A stretch of DNA of 64,000 nucleotides from Terriglobus tenax (lineage in GTDB: Bacteria; Acidobacteriota; Terriglobia; Terriglobales; Acidobacteriaceae): contig NZ_JAGSYA010000004.1 of assembly GCF_025685395.1 (NCBI RefSeq), positions 248,001-312,000 of the forward strand. The letters run 5' to 3'. This document shows positions 9,133 to 18,659 of the stretch, piece by piece. The position numbers and the translations under genes are program-made. The first letter of the stretch is position 1. Every line of letters starts with the position of its first letter. The notes beneath the pieces were generated by a model that was not told the DNA's origin, made no database searches, and saw only the letters and a program-made list of their open reading frames with translations.

Positions 9133-11193
9133 TTACGGCTGCGGCGTAAGCGGCTTGGGCGGCTCAGGAGCCTTGGGAGCCGTCAGGCCGGGGATCACCG
9201 GAGCCTGGCTCATGGTGCCGTTGGCAGCATCGACAAGCGAGATTCCGTAACGGTCCATCGTGTTCGCCAGCAACTGATAGAGCGAAGCGCGGTCACGGGC
9301 ATAAGCGGCCGTGGCCGAGATCAGACTGTTTTCCGCCGTGGCCAGGTTACGCTCCTGCTGCAGGACGTTGGCGGTGGTGGAGGCTCCGAGGCGGTACTTC
9401 TTCTGCTCGGAGTCCAGGGACTGGGCCTGGTAATCACGGGCCGCCTGGGCAGACTGCACGGCAGCGCGGTCATTGGTCAGAGCGAACTGCGCGTTGGTGA
9501 CCAGCATGCGCATCTGCGTGTAGAGCTGCTGCAGACGCATCTGTGACTGGCGCAATTCCATCTGCGAGCGGGCCTGGTCAGCCTGGGCAACGCGGTTGCG
9601 GATGGGAATGTTGATGGCAAGGCCCACTCCCTTATCGGGGTTAGAGGAGTCGAAGAGTCCGGTGAAGACATCGCCGTAGTTGCGGGTTCCGAGCTGAGTG
9701 CAACCATTCGTGGAGGAGCAGCGCGGATTCTGGCCGCCGCCCAGGGTTGAGGCTCCATAGAAGCCATAGACATCGACCGTCGGAAGCAAGCCGTTCTTCA
9801 AGGCCTTGATCGAGATCTCGTTGTTCTTCATGGCCAGCATGGCCTGCTCGATCTGCGGATTATTGACGTAGGCCTGCTTGACCAGGTCTTCGATCTGCAC
9901 ATCCTCTTCCGGAATGCGGTCGAGGCTGACGCGGTCGGTCGGCACTACGGGCGCCAAGGCGATCTGCTGATCATTGGTGCTGCGCGCAATGGCCTGCTTG
10001 ATGAGCAACTGCTGGTACTCGAGGTTGGACTGCGAGGTGATCAGCGCCTGCTTGTCCGTCGAAACCGCCGAATCCGAGTTCACGATGTCGAGCGGCGCCA
10101 GGGTTCCGATCTCAAGCTGCTTGCGGTTGTCCGAAGCCAGCTTGGTGGACTGGTCAAGGGCGCGAGTCTTGGCCTGAACGTCCTCGTAGGCGGAGACGAG
10201 AGCCCAGTAGATGCTTTCCACCTGGGTAACCGTAGAGATGACCTGCTGACGGAAGGCTGAATCGACGATACGGCGATTGTTCTTCGCCTGTACGATAAAG
10301 CGTCCGTTGATGGACGGGCCAAAGCCCTGGAGCAGGTGCTGCTGCAGGCGGAACTGCATGGTGGACTGCAGCTGCGGGTTGTAGGGCGAACGGGTGTTGT
10401 TATTCGAAGTGCGGGTGTTGTTGAAGCTCGCCGTAGCCGTGGTACCGGTAATGAACCCCTGGGTATAGCCGAAGTTGTAGGTGTTTGTGGCCTGGTTCAG
10501 GGAGTAGGTGCCGGTGATGACGTTGGTGGTCTGCGGGCTCTTGGCGCGCTCAAGCTGGATGGTCGAGGTCAGGACGGGGTCGAAGCTGGTAGGAACCGGG
10601 CCGGCACCATTGGTGGAAAGCACGAGACCGGATGCGCCGGCGCCGGCTGCACCGGCTGCCGTGGTGGTGCCACCAGGGCCGCCGCCACCGCTGATCGTAG
10701 TGGTGGTTCCGCCGAGGGTGTTTGAGACCAGACCGGACGAGACGCCGCGCAGGGTGGCGCCAGCACGAGCACGCAGAAGGTCGGTGTCCGCGATGTCGAG
10801 GTTCAGGCGGAAGATGGCGATGTCGTAGTTGTTCTCAAGCGCCAGCATGACGGCATCGGAGAGCGAGAGATAGATCTTTCCGTCGCGCAGCAGTTGTTCG
10901 AGGCGCGGGGTATTGCCCAGGCGCGGCTCGCCGACATTGATGGGGGTATACGGAGCCCAGGGCTTAAAGATGTGACTCTTGGGCTGGGCGTAGTCCTTAG
11001 CCGTGTCGCGAAGGAAGAGAGGCTCCGTGAGCTTGGGTTCCGGCACGGCCGGAAGTGTGTTGTTGGCCTGTGCCTGCGCGGGCGTTCCGCCTCCGGGGAC
11101 GGTCTGCTGCTGTTGTGCGGCAGCATACTGTACGGCGGGTCCCATCAGGAGCAATGCAATGCTCGCGGTGGCTTGCAGATGTCTCAAATTCAC
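9133..11193 (-). CDS. TolC-family outer-membrane efflux protein
   Basis: A 686-residue protein with a signal peptide (MNLRHLQATASIALLLMGPA, cleavage near YAAAQ). It has two related halves typical of TolC/OEP proteins: an early LSLSDAVMLALENNYDIA segment, and a second repeat with VQIEDLVKQAYVNNPQIEQAMLAM and NIPIRNRVAQADQARSQMEL. These proteins form trimeric outer-membrane channels for RND, MFS or ABC exporters. It is longer than E. coli TolC because of Thr/Gly/Ala-rich inserts around residues 155-200 (GGTTTTISGGGGPGGTT) and a Pro-rich C-terminal tail (APKAPEPPKPLTPQP). No membrane-fusion protein or pump gene is adjacent. It diverges from truA across about 315 bases. Confidence 0.88.
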   Translation of the reverse strand: MNLRHLQATASIALLLMGPAVQYAAAQQQQTVPGGGTPAQAQANNTLPAVPEPKLTEPLFLRDTAKDYAQPKSHIFKPWAPYTPINVGEPRLGNTPRLEQLLRDGKIYLSLSDAVMLALENNYDIAIFRLNLDIADTDLLRARAGATLRGVSSGLVSNTLGGTTTTISGGGGPGGTTTAAGAAGAGASGLVLSTNGAGPVPTSFDPVLTSTIQLERAKSPQTTNVITGTYSLNQATNTYNFGYTQGFITGTTATASFNNTRTSNNNTRSPYNPQLQSTMQFRLQQHLLQGFGPSINGRFIVQAKNNRRIVDSAFRQQVISTVTQVESIYWALVSAYEDVQAKTRALDQSTKLASDNRKQLEIGTLAPLDIVNSDSAVSTDKQALITSQSNLEYQQLLIKQAIARSTNDQQIALAPVVPTDRVSLDRIPEEDVQIEDLVKQAYVNNPQIEQAMLAMKNNEISIKALKNGLLPTVDVYGFYGASTLGGGQNPRCSSTNGCTQLGTRNYGDVFTGLFDSSNPDKGVGLAINIPIRNRVAQADQARSQMELRQSQMRLQQLYTQMRMLVTNAQFALTNDRAAVQSAQAARDYQAQSLDSEQKKYRLGASTTANVLQQERNLATAENSLISATAAYARDRASLYQLLANTMDRYGISLVDAANGTMSQAPVIPGLTAPKAPEPPKPLTPQP

Positions 11194-11508
11194 GTTGCGC
11201 TCTCCAGCTAATGCGATCGTTTAAGGTCGCCGGCCTGCTTTAGTTTTTCGGGTTGCAGTCCCGGGTTTATGAGTAGGAGGGGTACAGCTCTTCCCTTTTC
11301 TCGGTGTAAGTGTTGTACGGATACCAACAGACAGATGTTTCAGAATGGTGTCCGGTTCCTAAATGGCTCCACGGCTGCTTCAGGGGCTGATACGCAAAGA
11401 GATTGCGAGAGGTTCCGTGAAGATATTTGGAAGCGACAGACATGGCCTTTGGCGGGACAGCGATGAGTATAGCAAGTGGCTCAGGCGTCAGCATGTTACC
11501 GTGCAAAG
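11194..11508. other. Divergent intergenic region, TolC-family gene / truA
   Basis: About 315 bases separate the divergent starts. They should carry promoters for both genes. No convincing promoter pair, hairpin or conserved small ORF was picked out by eye. Confidence 0.4.
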
Positions 11509-12303
11509 ATGGCCTCTTCTCGGAATCTCTGGAAGCTGACCGTGAGCTACGACGGTGGTGATTTTCACGGCTGGCAGGTGCAGCCCGGTCTGCGGACGGT
11601 GCAGGGTCTGCTGGCGGACGCCATTCGCAAGGTAACGGGTGAAGAGGTCCTGCCACAGGGGTCGGGGCGGACGGATGCAGGGGTTCATGCGATTGGCCAG
11701 GTGGTGTCGGTCAAGCTGGAGGCTGGGATCCCCCCGCAGAACCTGTTGCGTGCGGTGAATCGCGCGCTGCCAACGAGCGTGCGGGTGATGCAGGCCGAGT
11801 TGGCTCCCGAAGGGTTTCATGCGCGGCATTCGGCGCGTGGTAAGACCTATGAGTACCGCATCTTTGTCCGGCGGGATGCCGGGATGCGCGAGGAGCGGAT
11901 CTGCTCTCCGCTGATGGCTCGTTATGTATGGGACTGCCGCTGGCCGCTGGATATGGCCCTGATGCAGGAGGCCGCCGCGGCGGTGGTGGGCGAAATGGAC
12001 TTCAGCTCATTTGCCGCGAACGATCCGGACGCGTCTGTCCGCCAGGGCGGAGCTCCGCCGTCAATGGTCCGGACGATCTTCAGCTCGGAATGGCGGCGGG
12101 AAGACAACCTGCTGATCTACCGCGTGCGTGGCAACGGATTTCTGCACCACATGGTGCGCAACCTGGTGGGAACGTTTGTCGAGGTGGGCTGCGGGCGCAT
12201 GTCTGTGCCCCAGGTGGGGGCGATTCTTACGGCGAAGGACCGGTCAACCGCTGGACCCACCGCGCCGGCGCGCGGGCTGTTTCTGGTTGAGGTGGAGTAT
12301 TGA
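11509..12303 (+). CDS. truA: tRNA pseudouridine synthase A
   Basis: TruA converts U38, U39 and U40 of the tRNA anticodon arm to pseudouridine. The catalytic Asp56 sits in GRTDAGVHA (53-61). Other family blocks are VSYDGGDFHGWQ near the start, FHARHSARGKTYEYRI and FLHHMVRNLVGTFVEVG. The ATG at 11509 gives 264 residues, a normal length. An in-frame GTG 33 bases upstream would add MAQASACYRAK, which does not look like family sequence. The stop overlaps the start of the next gene by one base (TGATG), indicating translational coupling. Confidence 0.95.
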   Translation: MASSRNLWKLTVSYDGGDFHGWQVQPGLRTVQGLLADAIRKVTGEEVLPQGSGRTDAGVHAIGQVVSVKLEAGIPPQNLLRAVNRALPTSVRVMQAELAPEGFHARHSARGKTYEYRIFVRRDAGMREERICSPLMARYVWDCRWPLDMALMQEAAAAVVGEMDFSSFAANDPDASVRQGGAPPSMVRTIFSSEWRREDNLLIYRVRGNGFLHHMVRNLVGTFVEVGCGRMSVPQVGAILTAKDRSTAGPTAPARGLFLVEVEY

Positions 12304-13505
12304 TGCGCGCGAACCAGCGGATCGTAGAGCTGGCGGGACGGCGCGAAGTGCATGCCGCTTTCCAGTGGCTCCACCTGCAGGAACAGCGGCTGCTGAACTG
12401 GCAGATGGAAATTTTGCGGATTCCCGCGCCTCCTTATAAGGAAGCGCGGCGCGCCGCGTGGATGCGGGAGCGCTTTATAGAGCTCGGCCTGGAGCGAGTG
12501 CAGGTGGACGCCGAGGGCAACGTCCTGGGAGAGATTCCCGGTCTGGTGAGCGATGGACCGGTGACGATGCTGTCGGCACATCTGGACACGGTGTTTCCGG
12601 AGGAAGTGCTGCCGGAACCCCGGCTGGAAGAGGGCCGCCTGCATGCTCCCGGAGCCGCGGACAACGTCGCGGGGCTGACGGGGCTGCTTGGACTGGCGGC
12701 TGCCATGAAGACGGCGGGACTTGTTCCGCGGCAGACGGTTCTGTTTGTGGCCAACGTGGGCGAGGAGGCAGAGGGCAACCTGCGCGGGATGCGCCACCTG
12801 TTTTTCCGGTCGGAGTATGCGTCCCGCATCCGCGCGACGATTTGCCTGGAAGGCGCGGGAATCGAAGGCGTGGTGGTGGGCGGTATTGGGAGCCGGAGGC
12901 TGGAGGCAACGATTACCGGGCCGGGCGGCCATTCGTGGACGGAGGCTGGAACTCCGAACCCGGTGGTGGTGCTGAGCCGGGCGATCGCGAAGATCGACAA
13001 GATCCGCGTGCCGCGCCAGCCGCGGACAACATGGAATATCGGCAGGATTGAAGGCGGCATGTCGGTGACGTCGATCCCGGAGCGTGTGAGCTGCCTGATT
13101 GACCTGCGGTCGGTGGATGCGGACGAGCTGATCTCACTGGAGGTCCAGGTGCACCGCGCGTTGGAAGATGCGGTGCTGGACGCCAATGAGAATGCCGGGG
13201 AACGGCGGCTTGGGTTGCAGATCCGTACGATTGGCGACCGTCCTGCGGGCGAGCTGTCCAAAGAGTCTTCCCTGCTGGAGACGGTGCGTGCGGTGGACCG
13301 GCATCTGCGGCTCAGGACGGAGCTCAGGATCGGTTCGACCGACGCGAATGTGCCGCTGGCGCTGGGACGCGAAGCGATTGCGGTGGGTGCGGGCGGCGTA
13401 GCGGGCGGCATTCATACGCTTGCCGAATGGTTTGAGCCGGCCGGGCGCGAACTGGCTCTGCGCCGTGCGTTGCTGATTGTGCTGGACGCCGCCGGGCAGG
13501 TTTAG
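12303..13505 (+). CDS. M20-family metallopeptidase (PepT/DapE-like)
   Basis: A 400-residue zinc peptidase of the M20 family, predicted cytoplasmic and acting on small peptides or amidated amino acids. The metal-site motifs are intact: SAHLDTVFP (His and Asp), PGAADNVAGLTGLL (bridging Asp), NVGEEAEGNLRG (general-base and ligand Glu) and GGIHTLAEWFEP (C-terminal His). The lid-domain motif GPGGHSWTEAGTPN is also present. The ATG at 12303 shares its first base with the truA stop, so the two genes are co-transcribed. The substrate cannot be told from sequence. Confidence 0.85.
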   Translation: MRANQRIVELAGRREVHAAFQWLHLQEQRLLNWQMEILRIPAPPYKEARRAAWMRERFIELGLERVQVDAEGNVLGEIPGLVSDGPVTMLSAHLDTVFPEEVLPEPRLEEGRLHAPGAADNVAGLTGLLGLAAAMKTAGLVPRQTVLFVANVGEEAEGNLRGMRHLFFRSEYASRIRATICLEGAGIEGVVVGGIGSRRLEATITGPGGHSWTEAGTPNPVVVLSRAIAKIDKIRVPRQPRTTWNIGRIEGGMSVTSIPERVSCLIDLRSVDADELISLEVQVHRALEDAVLDANENAGERRLGLQIRTIGDRPAGELSKESSLLETVRAVDRHLRLRTELRIGSTDANVPLALGREAIAVGAGGVAGGIHTLAEWFEPAGRELALRRALLIVLDAAGQV

Positions 13506-13679
13506 GCTGGAATTGGCGGGAAATTGCACAAAACACTTTTCCTGTTAACTGGCGTCTAACCCCATGAACGCCGGCAGGTTCAGAAGCTGGCCTGTTTTCG
13601 GCGATATACTGGCACATTGCGTGAAGATACGCGCATGCTTTGCTGATTGAAGGAATACAAAAACGAGATGGAGAGAAAG

Positions 13680-15287
13680 ATGTCACTGTGGGAACGGATT
13701 CAGACGAAGCGTCTGACCTCGACCTTCGCGTTACTGGCTACGCTGTCGGTCGGCATTGTGGCGGGATCGATTCTAACCGCGAAGGTTCATGGCAAGGAAC
13801 AGGACTCGTCGGATGCGACGCCGCTCCGGATTCCTGAGCCTCAGAGTGTCGGCAATGGCTTCTCGAAGATTGCGAAGATGGTTGGTCCGGCGGTGGTGAA
13901 CATTAACACCGAGAGCCTTCCGAAGGCTGCACCGAAGGGCCGTGGCCGCCGCGGTCAGGGTGGCGGGCAGGACCAGCAGGATATGCAGGACTTCTTCAAC
14001 CGCTTCTTCGGTGGCAATCCGAATGGCAACGGCGGTGGAGACGATGATGAAGATGGCGACGGAGCCGGCGGCGAGCGCCGTGCCCTGGGTTCCGGTTTTA
14101 TTGTCGACTCGAAGGGCTACATCATCACGAACAACCACGTGGTGGAGAAGGCCGACAAGATCTTTGTAAAGCTGTCGACCGATCCTGAGAGCGATCCGGG
14201 CCGTCCGGCGAAGGTGATTGGCACCGACAAGGACACGGATATTGCGGTCATCAAGATTGAGAGCAAGGATCCGCTGCCAACGATCAAGCTGGGCAACAGC
14301 GAAGGCGCGCAGGTAGGCGACTGGGTGCTGGCCATTGGCAGCCCGTTCGGACTTTCGCAAACGGTTTCGGCCGGTATTATTTCGGCCAAGGGACGCCAGA
14401 TCAATGAAGGCCCTTCGGCAAATGGATTTGCGACCAACCAGTTCCAGCGATTTATCCAGACGGATGCGGCGATCAACCCGGGTAACTCGGGCGGTCCGCT
14501 GGTAGATATGTCCGGCGCAGTAGTCGGTATGAACACGGCCATCTACACGCAGTCGATGGGATCGCAGGGCGTTGGTTTTGCGATGCCGGCGAACACGGTA
14601 GTGAACGTCTACAACATGCTGATCGGGCCGGAACACAAGGTGACCCGCGGATCGATCGGCATCAGCTTCCAGTCGAACATCTCTTCCGCCGTGGCGCGTA
14701 TGTACGGCTCGGGTGTGATTGTGAGCACGGTATCCAAGGGCGGACCGGCGGAGAAGGCCGGCCTGCAGGCGGGCGATGTGATCGAGTCGATTGACGGACG
14801 CAAGATCAAGGACGGCGACGATATGGTGAACGATATCGCTTCCCGTCGTCCGGGATCGACGGTCAAGCTCGGCTATCTGCGGGATGGCAAGCCGGGAACG
14901 ACAACCGTTTCGATTGGCGATCGCGCGAAGATCTTCGCGGACCTGAACGGCAACGGACAGGACGATGACCAGGAAGCGCAGTCCACGGATGTTTCAGCTG
15001 ACAAGCTGGGCATGAGTGTGACGGCAATTCCGAATGCCGCTCTGGGCAAGATGGGCATCAAGGGCGGCGTCCTGATCTCTGCGATCAAACCGGGATCGTT
15101 TGCGGACGAAATTGGCCTGGCACGTGGTGTGGTGATTATTGAGATCAACCGCAAGACGGTGACCGATATGGCCAGCTTCCAGACAGCGATCAAGGGGCTG
15201 AAGTCGGGCGACGATGTGGTGTTCCTGGTGCGTGATCCGAACTCGCGTGCCGGAGGCAACAACTACATTGGCGGAACCCTGCCGTAA
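13680..15287 (+). CDS. HtrA/DegP-like periplasmic serine protease
   Basis: A 535-residue Do-family protease. It starts with a membrane anchor or uncleaved signal (FALLATLSVGIVAGSILTA). A trypsin-like domain follows with His153 in TNNHVVEKAD, Asp187 in DKDTDIAVIKI and Ser270 in INPGNSGGPLVDM. Two PDZ domains lie at about 325-415 (VSKGGPAEKAGLQAGDVIES) and 445-530 (IKPGSFADEIGLARGVVIIE). A Gly/Asp-rich low-complexity insert (about 85-132, including DDDEDGDGAGG) sits in the LA-loop position. The ATG at 13680 is chosen for the GGAGAG six to ten bases upstream; an ATG four codons earlier is possible. It degrades or chaperones misfolded envelope proteins. A strong terminator follows. Confidence 0.93.
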   Translation: MSLWERIQTKRLTSTFALLATLSVGIVAGSILTAKVHGKEQDSSDATPLRIPEPQSVGNGFSKIAKMVGPAVVNINTESLPKAAPKGRGRRGQGGGQDQQDMQDFFNRFFGGNPNGNGGGDDDEDGDGAGGERRALGSGFIVDSKGYIITNNHVVEKADKIFVKLSTDPESDPGRPAKVIGTDKDTDIAVIKIESKDPLPTIKLGNSEGAQVGDWVLAIGSPFGLSQTVSAGIISAKGRQINEGPSANGFATNQFQRFIQTDAAINPGNSGGPLVDMSGAVVGMNTAIYTQSMGSQGVGFAMPANTVVNVYNMLIGPEHKVTRGSIGISFQSNISSAVARMYGSGVIVSTVSKGGPAEKAGLQAGDVIESIDGRKIKDGDDMVNDIASRRPGSTVKLGYLRDGKPGTTTVSIGDRAKIFADLNGNGQDDDQEAQSTDVSADKLGMSVTAIPNAALGKMGIKGGVLISAIKPGSFADEIGLARGVVIIEINRKTVTDMASFQTAIKGLKSGDDVVFLVRDPNSRAGGNNYIGGTLP

Positions 15288-15312
15288 ACTGCAACGAAGG
15301 TTGTACAACAAT

Positions 15313-15354
15313 GCGGCGCGAAGTGGGAAAACACCCTTCGCGCCGCTTCTTTTT
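15313..15354 (+). terminator. Rho-independent terminator after the HtrA-like gene
   Basis: A perfect 11-bp stem, GCGGCGCGAAG (15313-15323) with CTTCGCGCCGC (15336-15346), followed by TTCTTTTT. It lies 25 bases after the stop. Confidence 0.9.
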
Positions 15355-15455
15355 GGCTTGCGCGGGGTTTACGTTCTGAGTAACCTTGAATGCAAATCAA
15401 GGCCATTCCAGACTCGAATCCGCCCGATACTGGGGGAGCAGGTATTTTGAGAACT

Positions 15456-15869
15456 ATGCAGATTTCTCGCATCTCTCTCGTCGTTGCTGTAGCACTGGTT
15501 TCCGTAGTTCCGTCAGGAGCCGCCATGCGTTCGCGCAGAGGGCCGACCGCGCAGCATACGCAGAAGAAGGCTTCCTCCAAGCCGGTCGCACGCCGTACCT
15601 CATTCAAGCCCGGCCAGCGTGGCATTGACGACACCCGCGCAACGGAGATCCAGCAGGCACTCATTAAGGCAGGCTACCTGTCAGGAAATCCGACGGGACA
15701 CTGGGATTCGAACACGGAGTCCGCCATGCAGAAGCTTCAGGGCGACAATGGCTGGCAGACCAAGCTGGTGCCCGACTCCCGCGCTCTGATCAAGCTGGGT
15801 CTGGGGCCGAAGATGGACTCCACGGCCATGACTGCGGACAACACGATTGAAACCACCGGCACGAAGTAG
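15456..15869 (+). CDS. Secreted peptidoglycan-binding domain protein
   Basis: A 137-residue protein from the ATG at 15456. The signal peptide MQISRISLVVAVALVSVV is followed by a basic linker (HTQKKASSKPVARR). A PG_binding_1-like module then reads ATEIQQALIKAGYLSGNPTG, then SNTESAMQKLQGDNGW and ALIKLGLGP. This helical domain binds cell-wall peptidoglycan and is usually attached to a hydrolase; here it stands alone. An upstream in-frame start would add 22 residues ahead of the signal peptide and is disfavoured. A terminator follows directly. Confidence 0.75.
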   Translation: MQISRISLVVAVALVSVVPSGAAMRSRRGPTAQHTQKKASSKPVARRTSFKPGQRGIDDTRATEIQQALIKAGYLSGNPTGHWDSNTESAMQKLQGDNGWQTKLVPDSRALIKLGLGPKMDSTAMTADNTIETTGTK

Positions 15870-15890
15870 CCTGGTTACGAAGGATTTACG

Positions 15891-15918
15891 AAAAGGAGAG
15901 CTGATGCTCTCCCTTTTT
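15891..15918 (+). terminator. Rho-independent terminator after the PG-binding gene
   Basis: Stem GGAGAGC (15895-15901) pairs with GCTCTCC (15906-15912) around a TGAT loop, is flanked by AAAA on the left, and is followed by CTTTTT. Confidence 0.85.
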
Positions 15919-15945
15919 GACATTAAGGCGCGATAGGCTGAGAGT

Positions 15946-16530
15946 GTGACACGACGGATTGTGGTTTTCTTCCTGTTGGCGATGGCGGTCAGCGCCCATG
16001 CCATTGAGCTGAAGATCTCGGCTGCGGCCCTGGAACGCACGCTGAAACAACAGCTGTTCAATACCCCGGACGGGCGCTATTACCTGCGCGGCGACGCGAA
16101 ATCAGCCTGCTACGTCTACGCCGAAAATCCGCATGTCAGCTTCAAGGATGACCGCATTGTGGTCAGCGTCCACACGCGGTCGCGGCTTGGTACCGGGTTT
16201 CGCGGCGCGTGCATTGGCGTGGGCCTGACGACAGACGCGGATGTCTCCATGCTGCCGGAGGCAGAGGGCGAGTCGATCGGCTTTCGCGATACACGGATTG
16301 ACCAGTTGAGCACGAACAAGGAATTGAGCTTTCTGCTGGTTCCCTTCCTCAGCCATAAGCTGCCACAGAACATGAAGGTGAACGCAGCCAACCTATTGAG
16401 GGATTCCCTGACGAAGTCCGGAACATCCACCGGCTACCTGCTGACCCTGGAGAGGCTGAAGGTCCACTCCATGCTGATTGAGGTCGGAACGCTGGTCGTG
16501 GATGTGGATGGCGCGCTGACGGTGAAATAA
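15946..16530 (+). CDS. Secreted protein of unknown function
   Basis: A 194-residue product from a GTG start, with signal peptide VVFFLLAMAVSAHA. The mature part begins IELKISAAALERTLKQQLF and alternates beta-like strands (RIVVSVHTRSRLG, DADVSMLPE, TLVVDVDGALTVK). The pattern resembles small periplasmic lipid-binding or LEA/DUF1439-like beta proteins, but no family motif was recognised, so no function is assigned. Its stop lies four bases from that of the convergent NHL gene. Confidence 0.65.
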   Translation: MTRRIVVFFLLAMAVSAHAIELKISAAALERTLKQQLFNTPDGRYYLRGDAKSACYVYAENPHVSFKDDRIVVSVHTRSRLGTGFRGACIGVGLTTDADVSMLPEAEGESIGFRDTRIDQLSTNKELSFLLVPFLSHKLPQNMKVNAANLLRDSLTKSGTSTGYLLTLERLKVHSMLIEVGTLVVDVDGALTVK

Positions 16531-16533
16531 CCG

Positions 16534-18612
16534 CTAAAGAATGGTGAGCGATACATTGAGCTGTTGCTGGACCTGCGTGCCAGCGACCGTGGTAGCCCGT
16601 GCGGTCACCGTGATGGTGTATCCACTGGAGAGCTGACGAACGCTACCGCCTCCGCACCCGGTCAACAGAAAAAGACAGCAGACCGTGCATACGGCAATAC
16701 GGCGGCGCCTGCGAGCAAACAGGAGTATGGCTGGGGTCAGGAACAGGATGGGAATCCAAGCGGCCCTGGGTGAAGTTTGCAGCGTCATGGTGACGGTTCC
16801 CGAGCTTGCGAGAGAGGCCGGAGCAAAGCTCACGGTGGCTCCGTTGGGAAGCCCGCTGGCGGTCAGGATGACAGGAGTGACCAGGCTTGCGGGAGGAATC
16901 GTGACGGCAAAACGGAACTGGGCGGAGCTGCCTGCCGCTATGGAGACATTGGGAGATGAGCCGGCATCCTGCGCGAGGGTGAAACTGCTGACTGGAGTAA
17001 TGGATGCCAGCAGGGGTGAAGAGGTGCTGGCATCAAAGTTCGCATCCCCGGAGTAGCTTGCCGTAATGCTGTGCTCTCCAGCGGTAAATGCCGATGTTGT
17101 GAAATTTGCCGTACTTCCGGTCAGAGTGGTTTGCCCTAAGGGAGTTCCACCGTCAGTAAAGCGGACGATACCGGTGGGCACTGCAGGGCCGCTGGCGGTG
17201 ATGGTAGCTGTGAGCGTGACTGGAATGCCTGCATACGTAATGCCGAGCGGAGTGAGTCCGGTGGTGGTGGCAGGGCTATAACTGCTGCCCGAGAGGCGAA
17301 TGGTCTGCAAAGGCAGCCCGTCGACGCGAAGCTGGGCTGCACCTCTGCTGGCCGCAACGGATGCGGGGACATAGAGAAGCGAGAGCGTGCAGTTGGCTCC
17401 TGGAGCGAGTGTGGATGGAAGCGTCGGGCAGCTTCCCTGGCCCAGTGCAAAGCCACCGGGCAATGTGAGGGAGCGCAGGCTCAGGGGATTGCTGCTGGTA
17501 TTGGTGAGCAGAAGAGACTGCGGCGCACTGGCGGAAGCGATCTTCTGCATGCCGAAGGAGAGCGCTGCGGGAGCCACCTGGCGGAGGATACCGCCCGAGT
17601 AGCTGATATCTCCGGCAGCAGAGGTCGCAACGGTTCGCGCGGAGCTAAGCGAAGAGGCCGTGTCAGCCTGATCTGCATTGCCTGCGAGGGTGCTGATCCC
17701 AGTTCCGGCGACAGCGCGGATACGCTGATTGCCACTGTCGGCGAAGAGGATGTCTCCCGCGGAGGTTACGGTGATGCCGGTTGGATGGGCAAGTTGTGCG
17801 GCGGTGGAGTTGCCGTTATCCCCTGCGCTGCCCGGCGAGCCGTTGCCCGCGACCGTGGTGATGATGCCGGCGAGATCGACCCGCCGGATGCGCTGGTTAT
17901 GCGTATCGGAGAGATAGAGATTGCCAGCGGCATCAAAGGCCAGTCCGGCAGGAGAATCGAGACCTGCATCTGTAGCTTGCCCGCCATCACCGGAGAAGGT
18001 TTGCTCTCCATTGCCCGCGATGGTGGTGATGATGCCGGAGGCGTCGATTTTGCGAATGCGATGGTTGCGCTGGTCCGCAATGGCAAGCGTGCCATCGCTG
18101 GCGACGGCAATCGCGGAAGGCAGGCAGAGATTGGCCAGGGCTGCGGCTGCGCCGTCGCCGGAAAGCCCACAAAGGCCATTGCCCGCGATGGTGGTGATGA
18201 TTCCCTGCCCGCTGATGCGGCGGATGCGATGATTATGCGCGTCGGCGATGTAGAGGTTTCCGATGGAATCGAAGGCAAGGCCGAGCGGTGTATCGAGCGA
18301 GGCCGAGATGGCCGGACCTCCGTCGCCGGAGAAGCCCTGGCGACGGTCGCCCGCGATGACGGTCACGATGCCATCACTTGTACGGCGCAGGATGACATGG
18401 TCGCCTGCATCGGCGATATAGAGATCGCCTGTTGCGCTATAGGTGATGGCCGCAGGAAGAATGGCCTGAACGTTGAGTGTGCTGGTGGTGGGTGCAGGCG
18501 TGATGGTGAGCGCGGAGTTTTGCGCGTGCGCTGACGGCACGGACAACAGGCAGACCAAAGACAAGAGGCTGCCGAGCGGGAATCGTAGGAAGCTCAGCCA
18601 GATTCGCGGCAT
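16534..18612 (-). CDS. Secreted NHL-repeat / Ig-like protein with C-terminal membrane tail
   Basis: A 692-residue surface protein. A signal peptide (LLSLVCLLSVPSAHAQ) precedes five or so NHL beta-propeller blades. Each blade carries a variant of GLAFDSIGNLYIADAHNHRI followed by IITTIAGNG and GFSGDGG (about residues 50-330). After this come Ig-like segments, including a Big_3-like unit with VPTGIVRFTDGGTPLG and HSITASYSGDANF. Near the C-terminus a hydrophobic helix plus arginine cluster (ILLFARRRRRIAV) is followed by a lipobox-like LLTGCGGG and a final beta region. The layout is common among acidobacterial exported proteins of unknown role; binding or adhesion is likely. Confidence 0.8.
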   Translation of the reverse strand: MPRIWLSFLRFPLGSLLSLVCLLSVPSAHAQNSALTITPAPTTSTLNVQAILPAAITYSATGDLYIADAGDHVILRRTSDGIVTVIAGDRRQGFSGDGGPAISASLDTPLGLAFDSIGNLYIADAHNHRIRRISGQGIITTIAGNGLCGLSGDGAAAALANLCLPSAIAVASDGTLAIADQRNHRIRKIDASGIITTIAGNGEQTFSGDGGQATDAGLDSPAGLAFDAAGNLYLSDTHNQRIRRVDLAGIITTVAGNGSPGSAGDNGNSTAAQLAHPTGITVTSAGDILFADSGNQRIRAVAGTGISTLAGNADQADTASSLSSARTVATSAAGDISYSGGILRQVAPAALSFGMQKIASASAPQSLLLTNTSSNPLSLRSLTLPGGFALGQGSCPTLPSTLAPGANCTLSLLYVPASVAASRGAAQLRVDGLPLQTIRLSGSSYSPATTTGLTPLGITYAGIPVTLTATITASGPAVPTGIVRFTDGGTPLGQTTLTGSTANFTTSAFTAGEHSITASYSGDANFDASTSSPLLASITPVSSFTLAQDAGSSPNVSIAAGSSAQFRFAVTIPPASLVTPVILTASGLPNGATVSFAPASLASSGTVTMTLQTSPRAAWIPILFLTPAILLFARRRRRIAVCTVCCLFLLTGCGGGSVRQLSSGYTITVTARATTVAGTQVQQQLNVSLTIL

Positions 18613-18659
18613 CGGATGTTCGTTGGTTCACCCAATATACCGCATACCGCGAGACGGAC

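Noticed and set aside
11267-11656. A 129-codon minus-strand frame upstream of and overlapping truA
   Set aside because: It overlaps the start of truA, has no ribosome site or family features, and is mostly Pro/Arg/Ser-rich shadow sequence.
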